From NCBI GenBank assembly GCA_015501595.1, contig JADNRX010000004.1:248001-312000 (forward strand): a stretch of 64,000 nucleotides of DNA. Reading direction: 5' to 3'. The notes beneath the pieces were generated by a model. That model worked only from the letters and a program-made list of their open reading frames with translations, was not told where the DNA came from and did not search any database. Below are positions 35,096 to 46,060 of the stretch, one piece after another. The DNA is from Hymenopellis radicata. Lineage: Eukaryota > Basidiomycota > Agaricomycetes > Agaricales > Physalacriaceae. The position numbers and the translations under genes were made by a program. The first letter of the stretch is position 1. Each line of letters begins with the position of its first letter.

Positions 35096-38000
35096 TTACT
35101 GTAAACAGTACAAAGCGTCATTAAACAACAAATAAGTTTTTTCTATTCCGAATAAAGTTAAAATGCGCAATAAGTCAAGCCATACAGCGTCCCAGAATCT
35201 CTATGTTCGCATTCCAGTCCTAAGCGAAATAATAATGCCTCGCAGAGCACCCAGAGCAAATCGCATGCCGTTGTGGCATGCCCAGATGAGCGAGATGATT
35301 AGTATAGGAAGCCAGAAGAGCATAAGCATGCGATCCTCTGAACGCATAGGTAAGTAAAGAGATGCTTGACGGGAAAGAAAAGGAAGAACTTACGTTTCCT
35401 ATGGCTCTTAGGCTCATAAGTGTATGCGTTAACCTCTTGTTCGGTGACTGGAGTCGCCCCATAGTCGAAACGGCGCGGTGTTACAACTCTCGGCTCTGAA
35501 CGAGCCACATCGGCTGTTTCTGAAATTAGAGCGGACTTGGAAGTGGATGAGCCTGCCTCCGGCTGAGCGCGGGGGGTATACTCCGGTGGAGGCTCGGACT
35601 CAGCTTCTTTCATTGAGCTAGCCACCAGCCAGCGTTCCCATGCCGCACGTAACTCGAGGCTGTTGAATTTGCCTTTCCCTTGGTTATCACCGCCGTCTAG
35701 ACTGTTACCTCCACTCAGGAATCCGGGCAGGCCTGGAATGAGCGGGATGACTACCGGCAACACTGGTATTTGAGGCAAGGCTCCCCACGAGACCGCAGAA
35801 TTCCTTTGATATGTGGTAGGTGAATTTGGGGTAGATGTGGAGAACGGTAACTGCGCGAGGGTCTTCTGTATCAGCTCCGTGAACGAAGGTGGAACTGTGT
35901 TGCTTTCCAACAAAGATAGTCTCTTCTTCTTGTCCGATGTTGGAGAGGTAGGACGTGACTTCTCCCGACGCGAAGAATCCACATGACGCCCTCGCCTGCG
36001 GTTGAGGCCACGGAGACTACGCCTTCGGACCACAACGGCATCCTCCTCACCATCGCCCCACTCAGCTTCTTCGTCCTCGTCGGAACGAGTATAGTACGCG
36101 TTTGAGAGTGACGATGATGGGAGTCCATCAAACATATCTGTGGAGGTGATCTCCTGTGCGGTTTTCCCTGTGGCGTCGACAATTTCCAAGTCGGCACCAG
36201 CGTTGACCAGGCAACGAACGACTTCGCGACTACCATTAATGGCAGCAAAGTGCAGCGGAGTGTATCCGTTGCGGTCGCGGATGTCCAAGTCTGCTCCATG
36301 ATTCACTAGGAAGCACACGAGAGAAGAGAACCCCAGGAAGGAAGCCAAGTGAAGAAGCGTTTGACCACTAGGGCTCTGATGAGAAATGGCGTCGGATGTA
36401 GAGATGGCCTTCCGTTCGAGTCAACGGGCGTGTCCATTATGGAAAGAAAATCGATCATAAGACTTTCAAAGTTCTCGGTTTCGCCAGCTCGAATGAACAA
36501 GAGTGGTCGAAGGTCGCGAGTGGCGTGCGAAGAAAATTGCATTGATGCCGACGCCGATCCATTAGGATCTGACTCTCCAGCGCTCCCGACGATGCGCATT
36601 GCGACATTTTTTGCCTCCTCAATTTTTCCCGTCATTTTGAGGCCAACAACTTGAAGGGCCAGCTCCATCCTGCACGCTGAAGTTAGTTGATCCGCAGGAC
36701 CGTGGTATTGAATAAGCTCACAATGCTCTGTCAGACTCGTCTGAGTATGTGAATAACGGAGAAGGAACACCGTCGGTCTCTTCAATTTTCGGGAAGCCAT
36801 CAATCCAGACCGGAACTACACCCGCACCGGCTCTCGGAGGCAAGACGCATACAAGGGTGTTATCACTCCATCGTTGCGTTGAGCTCGCGGCAATGTCACC
36901 GAAGATGCAATTGAGGGTCATCGCAGGATGGAAATTGGCGCCAAGGATAGTAACTTCAATGCCTCCATGAGTAGGCCCGCAGTTAGGAACCAGCCGATGA
37001 ATAGTGGGCAAGGGAGGAGGGACGGGTTGGCAAGCAATATTGGGATCGAAGAATAGGAATGGTAAAGGATTGGGATGGGACGGCATGACGACAGGTGGAG
37101 GTGTTAGAGGCGCCGCATCAGGTGAGGGAACAGAGAAATCGCTCTCAGTGGCGGCGGAAGTCATTGAGACATCCATACTGTGGTCGGCAGGGGTCATCAA
37201 GCAATCGGGCGACGACTCTGATTCAAAGGAAGAGTAGTGAAGGGGAGGAGGATGAGAAGAGATAGTTGCATCGACCGGAGCGAATGAAGGAGGAGTAGGA
37301 GAGCGTGTAGAAGGGAGCGTGACATTGGATAGTGAAGGTGATGGTTCGCTGGATGCAGGTGCATCGGTAAACCTGTTAGGCTTAGACGCTGAATCATAAG
37401 GTTTGCCCCGTTTTTTGCCGCCAGCACCTGTGGGCGCATCTTTCTGACGTTTGGAAGGTGCCCGACTGTCGACCGAGGAGTCGCCTCGACTTCCAGCAAA
37501 CTGAGCCCATTCAAAGTCTCGAGGAGAGAACGTGGAAGACAAATCATTGTGTTTTATAGTCGATGTTTTGTGGTCATCCGTAATCATGATGGGCCGTGAA
37601 GATCCAGCACCGACAATTCGGCCAGTATGGTCCATCATCGTAAAGTGGACATGGAATCCCACCTTTTCACGATGGTGGCGACAATAACATGTTATCCGCA
37701 GAGGTAGGACCACAGAGCCCGTCGAGAAATCCACGATCTCTGAACAGTTGAATTGAATGATGCTGCTAGTATCTTCGCGGTGAGATGATTTGGACGGTTT
37801 CCTGTTCGGGTCGTCACCAGATTCGGAATCAGAGCGCGCAGGTCGAACGCGTGCAGCCACCTTTTTGGCTACTCGTTTGGCCTATCAAGAAGATACTCAG
37901 CTTTGATGTGAAAAAGAGAGACTGATTGAAATTTACCTCGCGAGCGCGACAGTTGGAGCAACTGAGGACTGGGTTATGCGGTGGTGACGCGCATGTAACG

Positions 38001-38894
38001 CTCACGCTGAGATGCAGAACATCCAGTGGCTCTGGATCTATCAAAACTATCAGCATATATCCACAAACGAAGCCGTGATAACGAAAAGATACCTATTTTC
38101 CCCTGCTTCCGTGTCCTCCGCTTCGTCGCGGTTCCGGGAGGTAATTTTAACCACTTCCACGAACCCACACGGTCATACCTGGAAGGATCTGGAGAAGTGC
38201 TCGGATCGGCGAGGTCGACGGTTACTCGGACTTGAGTTTCGACGCGTGACTTTGTCCCACTCTCAGGTATGCTCGGGAACATGATGGGCAGGCTGGGAAC
38301 AATGAGCTTGGCAATGAAATCAGGGGTCCTTTCACATACTTGACGCAAGATTCACGGGGAGGATGTACAACTTTATGATTCATTGCAAGAAGGTCCTGCC
38401 TCCGAGGTACTGATGCGGGCGGTGGTATTGGTTTGGTCAAAGCCATCGAACTACTGCCGAGGGAGAGGAATGACGGAGTGCTTTGCAACGTGGGAGACAT
38501 TTGAGGTGCTGGGGCAGTCGACTCGGTAAATGGAATATTGGATGGAGACGTGGGAGAGAGCATAGTAAAAGGCGATTCCACGCTAACAGAGGGAGAACTG
38601 ACAGCAACGTTAGAATTGTCCGACAAAGTTAAAAACGACGTACTCGTCATACGCATGGCTTTCAATGAGATCATCGAGCTGCAGCATGGTATCGTCCTCC
38701 GACTTGGCGGGATTAAAGAGAGATTCTGTATTCCACGCAGACTGCAGGTAGGCAGATTTGTCGTGTTCTGGCGTGTACCAGGAGGCAATGTCAATGTCAT
38801 GCTGCGCAATGTCGAAAGAGTCGGCCGAGGATTCGGGAGTGTGGGGCGACGGCGAGCGCGAGCCATAGGCCGTCGCTGACGACGACGAGGACAT
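35096..38894 (-). CDS. MGA2: Mga2/Spt23-type membrane-anchored transcription factor
   Basis: ER-anchored factor processed by the proteasome to activate the fatty-acid desaturase (OLE1) in yeast. Five exons (38093-38894, 37937-38037, 36722-37881, 35394-36669, 35096-35337), about 1190 residues. Order: Ser-rich N-terminus; DNA-binding-like region with TGSVVLPLRITCYCRHHREKV; IPT/TIG domain (VPNCGPTHGGIEVTILGANF ... NTLVCVLPPR); helix ALMELALQVVGLKM; two ankyrin repeats (GQTLLHLASFLGF, NGYTPLHFAAINGS); and a C-terminal membrane helix MLFWLPILIISLIWACHNG. Three frame breaks: extra base near 38645-38655, missing bases near 38345-38357 and 36383-36392. The tail after the membrane helix runs unusually long to 35096, so the exact end is doubtful. 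Confidence 0.87.
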
Positions 38895-39731
38895 GTTGAA
38901 CGGAAAGAAGTAAGAGATACGAATGAGTGCAAGTTAAGGACCGAGTGAAGCGGACTTTGAAGTATACCCAAAGGGGAAAGACCGGCAGTGGCAGGGGTCT
39001 CTGTATTTCTCAGGTATTTCTCAGAGTCATTGTCATTGTCAATGCCATAAAACTTCGCGTTCATTCAGTTCTGTCTCTGATGGACTCGCGATCCTGCAGT
39101 CTATCCTGCTCCCGAAACGATAAGAAAAGCTTGTGTCTTGTTATCTCGTCCCGCCTCGCTGCTCTAATTAATTGTGTTCGACGTCAATCGATAATGTCTT
39201 CGATTATAGGTTCGCAAATACGTGTCTGCCGCTCCCTCTGGAAAGGTACTCGCTATCCAGATATCAAAAATAGCTCTCTAAAGATTCAGGATGAGCGTCA
39301 TCCCGAACTTGGTGTATGGTGCAATGATAGCAAACTGTTTACTCTGGAAGGGACGAGGCGGGGGACGATGTGGATTGGGACACTCGGGTCCCATCCGGTA
39401 ACAAGAATTGCTCCTATTTACTTGGGAATGCATCTGTAAATCATGACCGTTGCAATTTCAACGCGTTCAGTATTGAAATGCAGCCGTTTTCGGCGGACTT
39501 GGCGGTGGGGACTCAGGCAAGTCCGTTTGATGCGACACAAACGTGTAGCAGTTAGATATATCGATACAGAGGTCCAGGAATGGCAAATAGAACCTTTCTA
39601 CACGTTCTATGTATCAGCTGAACTTGACTGACTTGTTGACTGTTCTTCATCATAACCGCCACTTCAAATAACTTAGGGTTAGGGCTGGGTTAGGGTTACA
39701 TCTCAAATTGAACCCGCTTCATGACTGCTTC
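38895..39731. promoter_or_regulatory. divergent promoter region with telomere-like repeats
   Basis: About 840 bp between MGA2 (-) and a mitochondrial protein gene (+). A 170-codon plus-strand ORF at 38,927-39,439 has no motif and is not supported. The TTAGGG cluster at 39,673-39,698 is listed separately. Confidence 0.45.
39673..39698 (+). repeat. short interstitial telomere-like repeat (TTAGGG)
   Basis: Two perfect tandem TTAGGG units are followed, after a 5-base interruption, by a third unit running into GTTA. The cluster ends 33 bases before the ATG at 39732. TTAGGG is the telomere unit of most fungi. In promoters it can bind Tbf1/TRF-type Myb proteins. Confidence 0.75.
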
Positions 39732-41861
39732 ATGAACGGCTCTACCAAACCTCTTGGTTCCCTCTGGCAGTGTTGTTGGCGCAAAAGGCATATCTCATGG
39801 TGGCCTCCTACATCGCACCTTTGTCTCCGACGGTCATCGAACGCTGCGGTTACTCCATCATCGTTGGAGCAGACTCGGGCCCTTCTCAGCCGAATTCTCC
39901 CTCCAAGCAACAATAATCCTACAGACGTAAAGCCTGAACGAAGATTGGAGCTATGGAATGGCGTTTTGACAGCCTCAGCACAGTCTGAACCGTCCGAGAT
40001 CACATTAGCTGGTCAGTCCATGTCCGCGTAACCCAACAGATCATTTACAATCACTCAGTTTTTGGTGCTGACCAGTGGTCTGCCTCTCGTGAACTTGTGA
40101 CAGCCCTCCTTAGAGAGCCTTTCGCGTCAGACGCGTCCAGCGACTCCAGAATAGTCACGAGATGGGGAAACGTCTCCGCGGGTCATCTCACTATCGTGTA
40201 TGTACGCCATTGCCTTCTTCTTCTTTTTCACATAACCAACTGGTCAATCTAGCAAAGACGCGGATACTGTCAGCAATTCGGCGTCTACTTTCTGGTGTAC
40301 ATCCTCGTTCCTTCAACAATTCACCGTGCCTCTCCGCATTCACGAGTTCTTCGATGCGCACCCAACAGAAAATGGCCTATCCTTCTTGCAGAACGATTCC
40401 GCCCTCCACACATATCTCGATGCCGACATTCCTCTCATCATTTGCAATCCGCTTACAACGTCCCCCGCCGATCTATTCCGAGCCCGTTCCTTCCTGAGAA
40501 ATTCTAACACGATTCTTGTGTTTGCACACACCTTGTATGGAGCTGACGCCGTTGCTTTGCGGGAACGCTACGAGAAGAGTGTGGAAGGATCGACCGTGCT
40601 ATTTGTGGATCCTTATCGTGCTTCGGCAGCCTTGGACACCCTGAAAAAAAATCCGGGATCTTCTCTTGCAGTTCAGCAGTACCAAGACGGGTTCATTCAA
40701 TCCGGTATCGCGTCAGTATCTCGTACTATCAAGGATATAATCGACTCCACTGGGAAAACGTCGCCGAAGACGTTTTACTATCATTGAAAATTCAAACGTC
40801 TTATGGGCAGCTCCACTCTGCTCTGAGCGTTGCTCGTATGCAGTTGAAGGAGGATCAGCACGAGTGCGATCAGGTCTTTCTCAACGTGAGTAGGTTGAAC
40901 GGCGAAGTGGAACTGGAACGCCATTCGACGAACATCTCTCACAAGGGCACTCCATTCGACGAACATATCTCAAAGACTCGAAAGGTCATCGCTCATGAGA
41001 TGGATCGCCTCTCCTTGTGGAAAATGATTACTAGAGTGGACGAGATTACCGCGATCGTCTCTAGCACGGTCGCAAAGTCCTTCACGGGCATTCAAAAACA
41101 AGTAGGCGAGTTTCTTATCCATATGGAACGCGCTGACACACATATATCTTAGCTCGTCTACGATGCGGGTAGATTCTCTTACCTCCAGCAAAAATACTCT
41201 TCGTCGATGCTGTCAGTCTTACGGCACGTTCCTCGTCCATTCCGCTCCTCCGTGTTGGAAAACGAACTGGAACAGATGATGGCTTCACCAACCTACTCTG
41301 TGAAGCGTCTGCTTTGCTCGGGCCGCTGAAGACCAGACAGCAACAGATTATTCAATACCCTACCGCTAGGTTACATGTCGCAGCACAGCGATCTGTCCTC
41401 GGACTGGGAGGGTCCGCGGTTACCGGCTTGGCACTGAGTTGGGTGGGATGGCTTCAGTCGATGGCCGGTCATGACATTGTGCCATTACTGGACGTGAATC
41501 CTACAACGCTTATGGGCGCCGGGGGACTCGTAATTCTGATAGGCCTGAGGTGGGCTATCGGAAATTGGGAAAGATCCAAAAAGCGGTGGTGGGCCGATTG
41601 GCAACGCATATACGATGGTTTGGAACGCGATTTAGCCGTGAGTGAATATGAACTGTACCATGAACGGAATCGGTGACCTTTGTCCAGAAAACATTAGAGC
41701 ATATTGTGAACAACCAAGTGCTGGTTGTCGCTTCCAAGGGCTCCTCGGAGATGTGCAACATAATCGACCAGAGGAACCAAGCCATTGCAGAGCTCTCTGA
41801 GCAGGTATCAGTGCTTGAGAATTCCCAACCGGAAGAGAAACCTGTTACATCTAATAAGTAA
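39732..41861 (+). CDS. mitochondrial inner-membrane protein, dynamin-like shape (Mmc1-type candidate)
   Basis: Five exons (39732-40011, 40059-40197, 40253-41101, 41153-41637, 41688-41861) give about 642 residues. The N-terminus is Arg/Trp/Ser-rich without acids (MNGSTKPLGSLWQCCWRKRH), a likely mitochondrial presequence. The middle has alternating beta/alpha segments such as IPLIICNPLTTSP and NTILVFAHTLYGADAVALRERY, reminiscent of a GTPase-like domain, but no P-loop GxxxxGK[ST] was seen. Helical regions follow. Two adjacent membrane helices lie near the end: SVLGLGGSAVTGLALSWVGW and LMGAGGLVILIGLRWAIG. The tail is coiled coil. The layout fits the fungal Mmc1-like group related to dynamins, but that name is from memory and uncertain. 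Two bases appear missing, near 40747-40751 and 41277-41283. Confidence 0.6.
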
Positions 41862-41907
41862 CAATTAATTTAAATTATTACATCTGTCCTGTGTACATTA
41901 TTTGCAT

Positions 41908-42841
41908 TCACGATGCAGTAACCTGAATTTTCGGTATAGGGTTATTATTAGGCACACTCGTTGACGAGGGAGCTGCGGCCTCGTCGTCGCTATCATCTCC
42001 AATCCCAAAAAGCTCTTCTCGAGAGTCCCAGATGTCGGTTGGTCTAGTCGGCTTGCCTTTGGCGGGATAATGTGTCGGGAGGAGCTGTGTACCTTGGTCT
42101 TCCTCATCCTCATCGTCAGAGGGAGAATCTGCAATTATTGGGCGATATAAACGTGCAATCTGGTTGGGAGGTTATTAATCCTGATGTAGTATGTCGTGAT
42201 GGGAGAACGAGTATACCTCTCGTCTTTGTCGGTAGTATTTCTCCAGGTGGAAAGCAATGTAAAGTCCGATGGAGGAACCGAGGAGATTAGCCTGCGTAGT
42301 GTGAGGGCAGTGAATACGACATCGTAGCTTCAACTTACGAATATGTCGCCAATCTGAAACTCCTTGTACTGAAGATACATGAGTTGGGCAGATCATGGAG
42401 ACATGGGCAAAGACGGACCGGCAACATGCCTTGGACGAATTCACTGAGGATGCCGCCGCAAAAGAAGCAGATGAACGCAGTGAAAAGGAGACTAGAATGT
42501 CGCCAGAACCATATCCTTCTTGCGTCTCTGACATAGGAATCCATGTTGGTGATGAGACCGGGAGTGCCAGGGTTGTACTCACTCGTCAACGTCAAATATG
42601 AAGTAGAAGACGGCCGTTGCTAGACAGAAGCAAAGAAAGTGAAGAATCTTGTCGTTCAACGGCAAGGATCGCGAGAAGTTGGTGAATCCGAGCAGCGCAA
42701 GGCCCACCATGATCAGACAGGTAAAGACGAAGAAGTACTGCCAGGAATTCAGAACACGTTGAGCATAATGGCGAGAAGGCGTACGGGACGCAGCCGAATT
42801 GGCATGTCATATTTAGGAATGCGAATCCGGTGCGATTTCAT
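41908..42841 (-). CDS. VanZ-like membrane protein
   Basis: Five exons (42583-42841, 42419-42527, 42339-42368, 42217-42291, 41908-42159) give 241 residues. Four hydrophobic helices are seen: YFFVFTCLIMVGLALLGF, ILHFLCFCLATAVFYFIF, SSLLFTAFICFFCGGILSEF and GDIFANLLGSSIGLYIAFHL. The pattern of the last two, with EFVQ...IGDIFANLLGSSIG, is that of the VanZ-like family. Its molecular function is not established. The C-terminal about 80 residues are acidic and probably cytosolic. A base is missing near 42748-42755, between the first exon part and NSWQYFF. Divergent with the next gene; the ATGs are 93 bp apart. Confidence 0.75.
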
Positions 42842-42934
42842 GATAGTTTTGAGCGTTTTTGGGAACCATTTCGGAGAGGACATGGTGGCCCGGAAGCAAG
42901 GTGCGGCACGTGCACTGCTCTGTTTCTGACCGTC

Positions 42935-44283
42935 ATGTCGCACTCGACCACAGCCACGTCAACTTTTAATCTGCAGAAGTATTCGCGCTCGTATCCCAAT
43001 GTCAGTGGCACCGAATGGCAACACTATGCCAACCCATCATTCAGCTCAGCGTCGACTCCAAGAACGCGTCCAACGGCGAGCTGGAATCCGTCAGACTTCG
43101 TATTGTCTGGACCATGGACAATGGTGATGCCATGAATACCAACCAAATCGTATTCGTAAGTCATGCAACGCTCTCGCTGCCTATTTTATAAACCTAGTCA
43201 ATGCAGGAGGACCTTGAACTGCTTGCTTTCGCATCCCTTCCTTTTCGCAACCCCCAAAAACAATCTCATGGCCTTCCTTTGAAAGCGGTCTATCGTGATA
43301 CGGTCGTTGGAATGCGCTACCTGCACCCTCGAGAGTTCAATACTGCGCCAGTAAGCCAGCTTCCTATCTAAAATGTCCACCAGCTAACAGATGCAGACAT
43401 ATCGCCGCTTTCAAATGACCTTTACCGCCGCTGCTGCTGCTACGCAGTTCATCAATGCTATCCGGAACGTCTGTCCTTGCAAGTTGAATGGAACCGCTGC
43501 GGAACCTCTTCCAGTTTCTGTGCACGTCCAACAAGCAGGAGCTTCCGAATCGCAATTCCTAGAACCCCAATATCCTCGTGCTCCTTTGCAATGGAACGGG
43601 CGGCAATCCTTACCCATTATGGTACCTGAATCCCAATTCTCAACAGAGGCCTATCGCGTTCCGCCTACACCCGCTCGAGTACCTGTCTCAAATACACCTC
43701 CTTCTCATTGGCCAATAGACGCTTCTATGCGCAGTCAGACGATTTGCCCCCCTGCTTTTCTGCCTCTCGACCCGCCACTCAGTCAAGATATCACTCAGCA
43801 ACCTACGTTGTCTTCCTCTCCTGCTTTAGCCAACCAGAACATGATGACGACGGATGCCATCGCTCCTGCTCCTGCTCCTCACATGCAGTCTTCATTTACA
43901 TTGACCGAAATCTCTTCTGGACTGGTCGCGTCTGCTCCTGCATCGTCGCAGACCCCGTTTTCGGCTTCGCCCGCATTCCCACCTCAAAATACTTCAATTC
44001 CGCCTCCGACACAGCTTCCTTCTAGACTTTCAGCTCCAGAATCCGCACCTTTGCTACCACCGCCCGATAGAGTCCCTTTGGACAAACTGACGACGACTGA
44101 ACTGTACAACCTTTCACCCGCACAACTTAAATCATACGCCGAAGAAATAGTACAAGAGCACGGTTTCTCTGATCTTGTACGTCGTTTCTCAGCTCTTAAA
44201 CGGCTATATTGAGATTGATTACGCAGCTGAATGCGCTGTCGTCCTCATGGACGTTGAAGAAGCAAATTTTGCGGACGGCCTGA
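42935..44283 (+). CDS. REC114: Rec114-like meiotic recombination protein (candidate)
   Basis: Four exons (42935-43155, 43207-43350, 43397-44176, 44227-44283) give about 400 residues. The N-terminal 150 residues have a PH-fold pattern: FNLQKYSRSYPNVSGTEWQ, SDSK-like strand, LESVRLRIVW, NPQKQSHGLPLKAVYRDTVV and RRFQMTFTAAAAATQFINAI, ending CPCK. A long Pro/Ser-rich disordered region follows. The C-terminus is a short helix LKSYAEEIVQEHGFSDLLNAL. A PH domain, then disorder, then a C-terminal helix that binds Mei4 is the known architecture of Rec114, a partner of Spo11 in meiotic double-strand-break formation. The call is from remembered pattern only. One base seems missing near 43018-43026. Confidence 0.55.
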
Positions 44284-44558
44284 TGCCAGGAAGAAACACT
44301 AAGTTGATAACTTCATTTTTCTTGTTCGAAAATCTTTGCTACAGCTTACGCTTCTATCGATGCTTATAATGCTTCATTAAACCAATCCGGACTTGGAAGA
44401 GAACGCATCCGCCTCTTCATTGACATATCCGACTCGGAGAAGCAATGCCCATCTGTTTCATTCTGAACGGTTGACTTGGCCTCGACTACGTATGTCGATC
44501 CGGGAACAGGTAAGCAGATCGCGAGCGGCGTCGAATGCACTTGAAATGACAATATGCT

Positions 44559-45833
44559 CTACAAATGGGTTCCTGGGTCGGTACTATCGACTTCTAATGC
44601 AGTGCCTTCTACTTGGAGGTCATGTACACTCTCTAAGCCCACCCCACGTAAAATCTTACCCACACCCTCCGCCTTCACCGCTTCCATTTCCGTGTCACTC
44701 TTAACGAGAAGCATTCCCGCAAAACCAAGCGAATTGACGCTTAGCTTGTCACCCGTTGGCAGCATATACCATTCTGCACTCCGCGGAATGATATACATAT
44801 GTTCCAACGTTAAGATGAAGTTGTACGATGGCTTTCCGGCGGGGTAATTCGCGTCGTGTCTAATGGTGGAGATGGCAAGGTCAAGTAGAGAGATGAACGC
44901 TTTAGCCAACTCGTCCTCGATCTTGGGTGCAGGGAGCGACGAGAATCTGCGAGGGAGTCGGTAGACGTGATTTGCATAAGGTAGCGATGTCAAAGAGAAG
45001 GGCTTGTCTATGGAAATTAGATGAGATCAAGGAAGTCGAAAGAGAATTGAAGCGCCTTACCAGGCGTTTCGAGATGTACGCTGCGCGCTAGTTTCTCTAC
45101 GGGTGGGCCATCATTGTCGTCGATGCGGATGATCTGTATGTGTTTATGCGGTTGACTAGCACCACTGAGACTTCCGCCTGCATACATTGTCAGCGTTCAT
45201 AGACGCCATAGTCAAGAATGGCTGACAGTTGTAGAACGCGAACATGTTCTGACGATCCCTGTCACCAGCCGCTATCAGGGAGTATGCGCTAACGAGGTCG
45301 TCGGGCATGAGGGGGAGGTTTTGGGATTTGAACTCTTGCAAAGCAAACTACTGAGTTACTTGGATGCTATCAAGTGGACCGAATACACACCTTTCGTCAC
45401 GATGAGGAAATGATCTCGCACTACTGAGTACTTATTCATCTGGATGCAGATTGGATTAGAGGCGGCATCGAATATTATACGCAGTGGCCACCAACCAAGA
45501 TGACATACTCCTCTTCTGAATCGGGAGTTCGTAGATATCCAACGAAGAGATTAGGATTATACGGCGGATTGAAAGGATCCGGGAGGTCGTCGGTCGTGTC
45601 GACGGGTTTCTCAGCGAACGGAGTCTTTTTTTGCAGAGCAGGACAAAGTCTTATCTCGTACTACATGACGCGCTGATGAGATTTCAGCATCCGACGAGGC
45701 TGTTGGTCGAACGCACCTGGAAGCCATCTTCAGTATGATGGTGAACCGTCGAGGGAAAGAACAGTAAATCGCCCGATTTTAGTCCCGCGTCGAATTGTAA
45801 AGGAATCTTTGTGATTATTTCGTGAGGCAACAT
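44559..45833 (-). CDS. APA2: ATP adenylyltransferase (Ap4A phosphorylase)
   Basis: Cleaves diadenosine tetraphosphate with phosphate to ATP and ADP. Six exons (45717-45833, 45496-45660, 45389-45439, 45227-45347, 45061-45177, 44559-45007) give 339 residues with all phases fitting. The N-terminal domain shows YEIRLCPALQKKTP, DPFNPPYNPNLFVGYL and VVRDHFLIVTK. The nucleotidyl-transfer motif is GASQPHKHIQI, the HxHxQ type of the GalT/Apa branch of the HIT superfamily. The C-terminal Apa domain has NFILTLEHMYIIPRS and LGFAGMLLVKS. The length and order match the yeast Apa1/Apa2 family. It shares a 227-bp divergent promoter with the aminotransferase-like gene. Confidence 0.9.
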
Positions 45834-46060
45834 GGTGGTAGTTGGAGAGCCAGTGATTCTGAAGACCTGCCAAATCAGGTTACGTCTTGACCACCACAAT
45901 GGAAGCTTGGCTTATGCGAACAGTGGCAGTGGCATCCTTTCTCCCCTTGCCAGCAAAACAGCTGCATTCTTCTCTTATCGGAGCAACGTCCATTCGAGCA
46001 TAATCTCCCGTAAGCAGGCCCGATAGCTCTGAGGGCATAACGAGTACCACATCAGTAACC

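Noticed and set aside
38222..39064. 280-codon minus-strand ORF with an earlier start than MGA2
   Set aside because: Only its middle is real MGA2 sequence. The first part is another frame of the MGA2 start exon and upstream DNA, joined by the inferred extra base near 38,650.
38927..39439. 170-codon plus-strand ORF in the MGA2 upstream region
   Set aside because: No motif, no plausible start context, low-complexity composition.
45227..45439. Apparent frame break in the Ap4A phosphorylase at the exon 3-4 join
   Set aside because: Using the donor GTGTAT three bases... two bases further downstream of the first GT (exon 3 ending AAAGGT at 45389) with the TAG acceptor restores frame, so the gene is intact.
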